From NCBI GenBank assembly GCA_041568335.1, contig JBFFZZ010000087.1, positions 1-10,811 of the forward strand: a stretch of DNA of 10,811 bases, read 5' to 3'. The stretch comes from WVWW01 sp041568335. Lineage in GTDB: Bacteria > Acidobacteriota > Polarisedimenticolia > Polarisedimenticolales > Polarisedimenticolaceae. A program made the position numbers and the translations under genes. Below are positions 5,553-10,811 of this stretch, in pieces; position 1 is the first letter of the stretch; each line of letters starts with the position of its first letter. The notes below the pieces were generated by a model. It ran no database searches, was not told where the DNA came from, and saw nothing but the letters and a program-made list of their open reading frames with translations.

Positions 5553-7625
5553 CTAGGGCAACCTTCGCGCCAGCCGTTTCACGTACTTGCGCAACAGCGG
5601 GTGCGGTCCGGGCAGCTCCCGCGCGAGCGTCAGCACATCCACCGACAGCCCGTCCAGCAGGTCGGCGGTCGCGGAGCGTTTGCCATAGCCCGTCGAGAGC
5701 TGCACGAGCTGACCCAGCGCGGTGTTGTCACCGCCGGAACGATAGTCACGTTTGTAGGGGTTGCCTCGGGCCCGAACCGCCGCGCGCCAGTCGGCGCGCA
5801 GCCGCAACAGCACGAGCTCGCGCACCTGGGCGGTTTCGACGGGTGTCGCGCCCTCGGCGATCATCCGCCTCAGCAACCGGGGCAGATCACGGCTCGACAG
5901 ATCGGTCGCCGTACCCGCGATGCTGGCGGTCATGCGGTCCTGCTCGACGCCGTCGGCGTCGACGAACAGGTCCAGCGAGACCCGGCCGCCGATCAGCGCG
6001 AGCGGCGACAGGCCGTCGACGTCGAAGCGGACGGTCACCTCGTCCGCGGGTCGGACGAGCGCGAGCTCCTGCGACAGCGCGATATCGTCGTGCAGGTTCG
6101 TCGTCAGGCTGACCTGCGCCGAGCGCTCGCGCCGCGAGAGGTTGCGCACGTCGAGCTCGACACGGACCCGCCCGCCGAGATTGTCGCGAGAGAGACGGAG
6201 GCTCCCGCCGACCCATTCGAGCGGACGGTTGATCTGCAGTTTGACGGAGCGTGTCTCGCCACCGAGCCGGACCGTCAACCGGGTGCGCGTGCGAGGACGG
6301 ATCGAGCCGTCGATGACCGCCTCGAGGAGGCCACGCCTGACGACCGCGCTCCGACGCGGGACCCGTGTTTGCTTGGAGTCGATCTCGGCTAACGCGGTCC
6401 CGTCGAGACCGGTCACGAAACGGCCGTCGACACCGCCGAAGTTGACCAGCTCGACATCGGCGATCACGCTCTCCCCGGGCTCGAAGACGCCGTCGTCGTT
6501 GCCGTCGAGCAACCGCACCGTTCCGATCGCGGGGACGGCGGTCGTCGACCAGCGGTCGAACGCGGTCGCATAGGCGGACTCGAACTCCCGGGCGTACGCC
6601 GAGCGGAACACCGCCTTGGCCACCAGGCTGGCCTGCTGGCGGAAGCCCTTGGCAAAACCGGCTCGGTAGTCGAGCTCCTGCCGGATGAAACTGCCGTAGT
6701 CCCAACCGCGATCGAGACCGAGGTTCCACGCGGGCGTCAGTCTGATGCCGGCGAGCCGGTCGATGCGGCGCACGAACGCATCGGCGAAGATCGTTCGCAG
6801 TCGGTCGATCTCGGCCGGCGTCAGGCCACGTAGCAGACGTTCGTTGCGCAGGTTGCGGCGCCACTGGCGGAACGCGCGGTTCGCGCTGTCCCAGTCCCTG
6901 GAATAGAACTCGGTGTAGCTGGCGCAAGCGACGAGCCGCGCGGCGTCCCACTCCCATCCCGCCAGGTAGAGGTCGAAATCGCGGCGCAAGGACGCGAAGC
7001 CGAGCAGCGGAAACTCGATCAGCAGGTCCTCGACGGTCGGCGCGTCGAAGTCCACGCGCGGCGCGGCCCACGCGGGGACGCTCGTCACGGGCGCGAAACG
7101 CGGCTCGTTCTCGAGGTCGCGAAACTGTGTAGCCACCGCGGTCTCGGCGTCGGCGACGGCCAGTTCGAAGGCGGCGTCGGACCCGAGACGGCGACCGATG
7201 CGCCGGGCTTCACGATCCGCATCGCCATGACGCAGGCCCTGCCGGAAATCGCGGCGGCCCAGACGGTCGTCGTTCAGCGCGTCCAGCATGCCCTGGTGGA
7301 AACCGACGCGAAAGTAGTTCCGGATCCCGGGGCCGTTGACCTGGGCCTCCGCCGCGCGACGCGCATCGGCGACGATGCGGCGTTGGAGATCCCCTTGGGT
7401 CGCCACGCTCTCGGTGCGGTTCGCGGCTCGCCCGGCCGCCGCCACGGAGGCACGGCGCAGACCGTTGGGCAACTGGGCGCTGGGTCGAGTGTCCACGGCG
7501 GCCCGGTCACGGCGGCTTTCGCCGCGTTCCCACGGAGGAACCGGCGTGTCTTCGTTGGCAAACACCAGCGACGCGACGGATAGCAAGGCAACGGTGATCA
7601 GGGCGATCGTCGGATCCTTCTTCAT
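5553..7625 (-). CDS. Large exported protein of unknown function
   Basis: A 690-residue protein I do not recognise. It has a clear signal peptide (about residues 1-23: MKK, a hydrophobic stretch, then SLVFA before NEDT). The first half is rich in Arg, Ala and aromatic residues and probably helical; it carries two copies of [FY]-R-x-G-F-x2-G (residues 105-112 and 320-327), and the region around the first copy has further Gly/Ala at four-residue intervals. Residues 368-575 look like beta-sandwich domains, opening with a calcium-loop-like DGNDDG (374-379) followed by FEPGE and strands with FGG and NLSRRERSAQV patterns, as in CARDB/Ig-like modules. Residues 575-690 look helical and end in a basic tail, with no sorting signal. 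The ATG at 7625 was chosen because GGAG lies 6 nt upstream and a signal peptide follows directly; the earlier ATG at 7670 lies upstream of the predicted transcription start. It converges on the sortase gene and has its own sigma-54-like promoter. Confidence 0.85.
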   Translation of the reverse strand: MKKDPTIALITVALLSVASLVFANEDTPVPPWERGESRRDRAAVDTRPSAQLPNGLRRASVAAAGRAANRTESVATQGDLQRRIVADARRAAEAQVNGPGIRNYFRVGFHQGMLDALNDDRLGRRDFRQGLRHGDADREARRIGRRLGSDAAFELAVADAETAVATQFRDLENEPRFAPVTSVPAWAAPRVDFDAPTVEDLLIEFPLLGFASLRRDFDLYLAGWEWDAARLVACASYTEFYSRDWDSANRAFRQWRRNLRNERLLRGLTPAEIDRLRTIFADAFVRRIDRLAGIRLTPAWNLGLDRGWDYGSFIRQELDYRAGFAKGFRQQASLVAKAVFRSAYAREFESAYATAFDRWSTTAVPAIGTVRLLDGNDDGVFEPGESVIADVELVNFGGVDGRFVTGLDGTALAEIDSKQTRVPRRSAVVRRGLLEAVIDGSIRPRTRTRLTVRLGGETRSVKLQINRPLEWVGGSLRLSRDNLGGRVRVELDVRNLSRRERSAQVSLTTNLHDDIALSQELALVRPADEVTVRFDVDGLSPLALIGGRVSLDLFVDADGVEQDRMTASIAGTATDLSSRDLPRLLRRMIAEGATPVETAQVRELVLLRLRADWRAAVRARGNPYKRDYRSGGDNTALGQLVQLSTGYGKRSATADLLDGLSVDVLTLARELPGPHPLLRKYVKRLARRLP

Positions 7626-7665
7626 GATCGTCTCCACCCGGCCTGCGGCCGGCACTTCCCTGCAC

Positions 7666-7682
7666 AGCAAGGTCGATGCCAG
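7666..7682 (-). promoter_or_regulatory. Sigma-54-like (-24/-12) promoter of the unknown exported protein
   Basis: On the minus strand CTGGCATC-GACC-TTGCT matches the RpoN consensus YTGGCACG-N4-TTGCW at six of eight positions of the -24 half and all five of the -12 half, with GG and GC exactly 10 nt apart. The predicted start is about 7655, giving a 30-nt leader with a GGAG ribosome site. The geometry closely mirrors the element at 2893-2909. Confidence 0.45.
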
Positions 7683-7722
7683 CCGATTCTCGTGGTTTGT
7701 CCGCTGTTTGGGGCGTTTCGGG

Positions 7723-7742
7723 TCGTCCTCGAATCAGGACGA
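7723..7742. repeat. 7-bp inverted repeat in the divergent control region
   Basis: TCGTCCT (7723-7729) and AGGACGA (7736-7742) are exact reverse complements around a 6-nt CGAATC. It lies about 70-90 bp upstream of the predicted sigma-54 start at 7655 and just upstream of the methyltransferase gene, so it could be an operator for either. The central CGAATC is the same hexamer as in the half-site of the 2854-2867 palindrome. Confidence 0.3.
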
Positions 7743-7762
7743 GGTGACGCTCCTGGAGGTCG

Positions 7763-7768
7763 TAGAAT
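7763..7768 (+). promoter_or_regulatory. -10-like TAGAAT, probable leaderless promoter
   Basis: TAGAAT ends exactly 6 nt before the ATG at 7775, so transcription would begin at the A of the start codon. GGAGGT at 7755-7760 is 14 nt from the ATG, too far to serve as a ribosome site. No good -35 is visible. Confidence 0.3.
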
Positions 7769-7774
7769 AGGCGC

Positions 7775-8332
7775 ATGGACCTGCTCGTCTCACGACTCGA
7801 CACCCCGCTCGGGCCGCTCACCCTGGCGTCGACGCCGAACGGACTCGCCGGGCTCGCGTTCGACGATCGGGTGGACGGGCTGTGGTGCTTTTTGGAGGGG
7901 CGGTTCGGCACGATCGACACCCGCCCTCACCCGGACCGGGACCCCGCCGCCGCCGACATCCGGACCTACTTCGACGGCACGATCGCCGCGCTCGACAACA
8001 TCCGTACCGATGCCGGTGGTAGCGAGTTCCAGCAGAAGGTCTGGTCCGCGTTGCGGCGTATCCCGGGAGGTGGAACGACGTCGTACGGCGCTCTGGCGCG
8101 GTCGATCGGGCAACCGACCGGCTTTCGCGCCGTGGCCACGGCGAACGCGACCAACCCGGTCGCCATCGTGATCCCGTGCCACCGGGTGATCCATGCAGAC
8201 GGCTCGATCTCCGGCTATGGCGGCGGCGTCGAGCGCAAACGTTGGCTGCTTCGTCACGAGGCCGACAACCTGCCGTTCGCGTTGGGTGCTACCATCGACG
8301 TCACCGCCGAAGCACTCCAACACGAACCCTAG
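7775..8332 (+). CDS. ogt: Methylated-DNA-[protein]-cysteine S-methyltransferase
   Basis: A 185-residue suicide DNA-repair protein that moves the methyl group from O6-methylguanine (and O4-methylthymine) onto its own cysteine. The acceptor is C135 in the family signature IPCHRVI (133-139). The conserved helix-turn-helix region precedes it: FQQKVWSALRRIPGGGTTSYGALA (85-108), with the probable arginine finger R118 and then TANATNPVAIV (122-132). The N-terminal RNase-H-like domain (about 1-80) is normal. There is no Ada-type regulatory domain, so this is a single-function Ogt/MGMT. An in-frame TAG at 7763 leaves ATG 7775 as the start. The ferritin-like gene follows 18 nt downstream and may share its transcript, pairing alkylation repair with iron sequestration. 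The choice of symbol ogt over other MGMT names is by convention. Confidence 0.95.
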   Translation: MDLLVSRLDTPLGPLTLASTPNGLAGLAFDDRVDGLWCFLEGRFGTIDTRPHPDRDPAAADIRTYFDGTIAALDNIRTDAGGSEFQQKVWSALRRIPGGGTTSYGALARSIGQPTGFRAVATANATNPVAIVIPCHRVIHADGSISGYGGGVERKRWLLRHEADNLPFALGATIDVTAEALQHEP

Positions 8333-8350
8333 TCAAGAGGAAGACCGATC

Positions 8351-8776
8351 ATGACGGCAGCACGCAGTTCGCGAGAGCTAATCGACAAACTCAACCAAGC
8401 GCTGGGCTGGGAAATGCGCGCGCAAACGATGTATGCGCACTACGCCGCCTACGTCGGCGGGATCCACCGCCTGCATCTCAAGCCCTACTTCGAGACCGAG
8501 GCGACCGAGTCGGTCGGGCACGGAAATCTGGTACGGGGCGCGATCGTCAAGCTCGGCGGAACCGCGGTCACCGAGCGCGACCCGACCGAGATCGTCCACA
8601 CGACGAACTACAAGGTGATGCTCGAGGAAGCGCTGAAAACGGAAACACAGGCCGCCGAAACCTACAACACGATCCTCGCGATGGAAGGGTTGGACGAGGA
8701 ACTGGCCGATTCTCTGGAGCAGATCCTGTTCGACGAGGAGCGCGCGGTGGAGGAGCTCAACCGACTGCTGGCATAG
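8351..8776 (+). CDS. Ferritin-like diiron protein (bacterioferritin/Dps-like family)
   Basis: A 141-residue four-helix protein, probably cytoplasmic, likely to bind iron and form a storage or detoxification shell. Helix 1 carries GWEMRAQTMYAHYAAYV (19-35) with the usual ligand E21; helix 2 has E53 and H57 in ATESVGHGN; helix 3 has E98 in KTETQ; helix 4 has E129 and E130 in FDEERAVEEL. Compared with bacterioferritin, the helix 2 pair is spaced ExxxH rather than ExxH, and the helix 4 histidine is replaced (A132), so the metal site may differ from a classic ferroxidase centre. No haem-ligand methionine can be assigned with confidence. The length is shorter than bacterioferritin (about 158). AAGAGGAAG lies just before the ATG. 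It follows the methyltransferase gene by 18 nt, probably in one operon, and ends 2 nt from the convergent NADH dehydrogenase gene. Actual iron storage is inferred from the family. Confidence 0.85.
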   Translation: MTAARSSRELIDKLNQALGWEMRAQTMYAHYAAYVGGIHRLHLKPYFETEATESVGHGNLVRGAIVKLGGTAVTERDPTEIVHTTNYKVMLEEALKTETQAAETYNTILAMEGLDEELADSLEQILFDEERAVEELNRLLA

Positions 8777-8778
8777 AT

Positions 8779-10059
8779 TCAGATTTCGCGTTCGCCGGTG
8801 ATCAGGCGCGCGCCGCGTTTGCGCGTGAAGTAGCTGAACGCCCAGTGGACGAAGACGAGCACACGGTTCTCGAACTCGACGAGATACATGATGTGCACGA
8901 GCAGCCACAGCCACCACGCGGGATAGCCGCTGAAGCGTAGCCGCCGTCCCAGGTCGGCGACCGCAGCGGCGCGACCGATCACCGCCAACGAACCCTTGTT
9001 GCGGTACCGGAACGGGTCGGCCTGACGCCCGTCGTTCCGTTGGCGGATCGCACGAGCGACATAGCGACCCTGTTGCATCGCGACCGGCGCCACCCCCGGA
9101 AGCGGTTTCCCGTCGGCCCCTTCCAGGTAGGCCAGGTCGCCGATCACGTAGAAATCCGGCTGCCCGGGGATCGTCAGATCGGGTTGCACACGGATGCGGC
9201 CGAGACGATCCGTCGCGGCGCCCGTGGCCCGGGCGATCGTTTCGCCGAGGTCCGTCACGCGCACGCCCGCGGCCCACAGGACGGTCGCGCATTCGAGCGT
9301 CGACCGGTGGTCGCCGACAGCGGCGCGCAGGGTGACCTGCCGGGCGTCGATGTTCTCGACGAACGTGTCGCAAACCACCTCGACACCGAGTTTCTCGAGC
9401 GACCGCCGCGCGGCGGCGGGGAGCGGCTTCGCGAACCCGCCGAGGACCGAACCGGACCCCTCGATCAACACCACACGCGCGTCACCCGTTCGGATCCTGC
9501 GGAAATCGCGTCTTAAGGTGTGGCGAGCGAGTTCGGCCACCGCACCCGCGAGCTCCACGCCGGTCGGCCCACCGCCGACGATGACGAAGGTCATCCACGC
9601 GCTCCGCGCGGCCGTGTCGTCCTCACGCTCCGCGCGCTCGAACGCCGCGAGGATCCGGGAGCGGATTTGCGTGGCGTCCTCGACGGTCTTCAGCCCCGGC
9701 GCATGCGCCCTCCAGTCGTCGTGACCGAAGTAGGACGGTTGCACACCGGTTGCCACGATGAGCGTGTCGTACGTAAGCTCGCCGGACTCCAGCGTCACGC
9801 GTTTGGCGGCGGGATCGATCGCAGTGACCTCGTCGTGGATCACCGCGGTGTTGGTCTGCCGTTTGAGCACCGCACGAAGCGGTGAGGCGATATCGGCGGG
9901 CGACAGGCCGCCGGTCGCGACTTGATACAGCAAAGGCTGGAAGAGGTGAAAGTTGCGCCGGTCGACCAGAGTCACCGCGGCGTCGGCGCGGGCCAGTCCC
10001 AGCGCCGCGCTGAGGCCGCCGAAGCCACCGCCGACGATCACGACGCGGTGCGCGCCCAC
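8779..10059 (-). CDS. ndh: Type II NADH:quinone oxidoreductase (NDH-2)
   Basis: A 426-residue peripheral membrane flavoprotein that oxidises NADH and reduces quinone without pumping protons. The FAD-binding GGGFGG (10-15) is followed by the acidic residue D33 at the end of strand 2. The NAD(P)H site has GGGPTGVELAG (162-172) with E200 at the end of its second strand, typical of NADH preference. The second FAD motif is YVIGDLA (304-310), and PVAMQQGRYVARAI (325-338) corresponds to the quinone-side AQxAxQ region. The C-terminus (about 381-412) is the tryptophan-rich membrane-binding helix pair ending FTRKRG. The start is GTG at 10059 with AGGGG 6 nt upstream. That ribosome site overlaps the stop codon of the upstream gene (9-nt gap), so the two form an operon. 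A sulfide:quinone oxidoreductase is unlikely given the motifs. Confidence 0.94.
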   Translation of the reverse strand: MGAHRVVIVGGGFGGLSAALGLARADAAVTLVDRRNFHLFQPLLYQVATGGLSPADIASPLRAVLKRQTNTAVIHDEVTAIDPAAKRVTLESGELTYDTLIVATGVQPSYFGHDDWRAHAPGLKTVEDATQIRSRILAAFERAEREDDTAARSAWMTFVIVGGGPTGVELAGAVAELARHTLRRDFRRIRTGDARVVLIEGSGSVLGGFAKPLPAAARRSLEKLGVEVVCDTFVENIDARQVTLRAAVGDHRSTLECATVLWAAGVRVTDLGETIARATGAATDRLGRIRVQPDLTIPGQPDFYVIGDLAYLEGADGKPLPGVAPVAMQQGRYVARAIRQRNDGRQADPFRYRNKGSLAVIGRAAAVADLGRRLRFSGYPAWWLWLLVHIMYLVEFENRVLVFVHWAFSYFTRKRGARLITGEREI

Positions 10060-10068
10060 GGACGACCC

Positions 10069-10811
10069 CTAGTCGCCGCTCACGGCCGGATCGGTCAGCA
10101 GGCCGTCCGGGAACGCGTCGTGAACGGCGATCTTCCAGTCGACGTTGCGCCCGTGATTCGTGGCCAGTTTGATTCGCCCGAACGTCCGCCAGTCCTTCCA
10201 CACGCCGGCGAAGTTGGGTTCCTCCGCCCCCGCCTCCGCATAGAAGTCCCACTGCTCGACGAGCCCGGACTCCTTGCCGACGTAGACGTGATAGCGGTTT
10301 TGCGGGGTGTAGCCGACACCGTCACCAAAGGTCAGGTCGAGCACCCAGGCATCGTTGCCCTCGGCGGTCGGCCGCTCGCCGACATAATCGAGCGTGACGC
10401 CGGGATCGAGCAGCTTGTAGGGCATGAACATCCAGTACGAGTCGTTGACCCACGCCTGGTGGCCGTTGCTCAACATCTCCGCGAGGTCCTCCCCTTCCAG
10501 TTCGACCCCATCCCGGAACACGCGGCCCCGTTTTGTGTGGATGTTCATCAGGATGATCGTCTTTACCCCGTCGCGGTCGCTCTCGACGCGGATGTCGCCG
10601 GTGTGGCGGTCCCAGTAGTGCTGGCGCCGGCCGAAGAACTTCCAGCTGACGAAGCGTGTCGCGTCGAGCGCTTCCCATCCGCCCATCTCGCGGACCGTCG
10701 ACTGCGCGATCTCGATCGCGCGCTCCGAGGAGCCTTTGTTGACGTGAACCCGCGACGGATCCGCGGAGGTCATGCCGGCCGCGGCGAGAACGAGCCCGAG
10801 GGTCAGAGCGG
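10069..10811 (-). CDS. Exported uncharacterised protein, 5' end outside the window
   Basis: The frame stays open to the right edge. The residues upstream of the internal Met at 10773 read ALTLGLVLAAAG, clearly the core of a signal peptide, so the real start lies beyond the window and the protein is partial here (247 residues visible). Counting from that Met, notable conserved-looking stretches are MGGWEALDATRFVSWKFFGR (30-49), NDSYWMFMPYKL (110-121), DPGVTLDYVGE (123-133), GVGYTPQNRYHVYV (152-165) and LVEQWDFY (171-178). I recall this pattern from a widespread family of exported bacterial proteins of unknown function (possibly DUF6503), with a beta-rich fold like that of LolA/LolB-type carriers; that assignment is from memory and not certain. 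It lies 9 nt upstream of the NADH dehydrogenase start and is probably its operon partner. Confidence 0.75.
   Translation of the reverse strand, partial: ALTLGLVLAAAGMTSADPSRVHVNKGSSERAIEIAQSTVREMGGWEALDATRFVSWKFFGRRQHYWDRHTGDIRVESDRDGVKTIILMNIHTKRGRVFRDGVELEGEDLAEMLSNGHQAWVNDSYWMFMPYKLLDPGVTLDYVGERPTAEGNDAWVLDLTFGDGVGYTPQNRYHVYVGKESGLVEQWDFYAEAGAEEPNFAGVWKDWRTFGRIKLATNHGRNVDWKIAVHDAFPDGLLTDPAVSGD

Noticed and set aside
7626..7670. Upstream ATG at 7670 for the unknown exported protein
   Set aside because: It would add 15 residues before the signal peptide and lies upstream of the predicted transcription start at about 7655. ATG 7625 has a well-spaced GGAG.
10771..10773. ATG at 10773 as the start of the right-edge exported protein
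   Set aside because: The frame continues upstream with a typical signal-peptide core (ALTLGLVLAAAG), so this Met is internal and the gene runs off the window.
1..10811. CRISPR arrays, tRNA or rRNA genes, insertion sequences, attachment sites
   Set aside because: Reading through both strands I saw no regularly spaced direct repeats, cloverleaf-like sequence, transposase or integrase. No computational search was possible.

Overview
The window is GC-rich bacterial DNA (roughly two thirds G+C by eye), densely coding on both strands, with many GTG starts. Exported proteins with Gram-negative-style signal peptides, a type II NADH dehydrogenase and a class GN sortase with its dedicated VIT/VWA substrate point to a Gram-negative proteobacterium, most likely a marine or soil gammaproteobacterium. 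I cannot place it more precisely. I saw no tRNA, rRNA, CRISPR array, transposase or integrase, so this looks like chromosomal sequence without an obvious mobile island.

Layout. 1-178 (+): the end of a PEGA-like domain protein. 221-739 (+): a small membrane protein resembling the cytochrome oxidase assembly factor Coa1; its 3' end overlaps by 60 nt the 3' end of an exported M28 aminopeptidase with PA and two PDZ domains (680-2758, -). 2759-2952: a divergent control region. 2953-4890 (+): an exported VIT + VWA protein ending in an LPRTG sorting signal, overlapping by 4 nt the class GN sortase at 4887-5513 (+). 5514-5552 is a short convergent gap containing half of a perfect 15-bp inverted repeat. 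5553-7625 (-): a large exported protein of unknown function. 7626-7774: a second divergent control region. 7775-8332 (+): methylated-DNA-cysteine S-methyltransferase, followed by a ferritin-like protein at 8351-8776 (+). 8779-10059 (-): type II NADH dehydrogenase, downstream of and apparently coupled to an exported uncharacterised protein (10069-10811, -) whose start lies outside the window.

How the parts may work together. The centre of interest is 2854-7742. The sortase and VIT/VWA genes form a one-enzyme/one-substrate surface-protein system. Upstream of that operon and, independently, upstream of the unknown exported protein that converges on it, I find sequences with the -24/-12 layout of sigma-54 promoters, with nearly the same distance to the start codon (33 and 30 nt leaders). 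I infer that the unknown 690-residue protein may be co-regulated with, and functionally linked to, the sortase pair. The remaining genes are housekeeping or stress functions: DNA alkylation repair with iron storage, respiratory NADH oxidation and peptide degradation. Two genes (221 and 7775) look leaderless: a -10-like hexamer lies exactly 6 nt before a start codon that has no Shine-Dalgarno.
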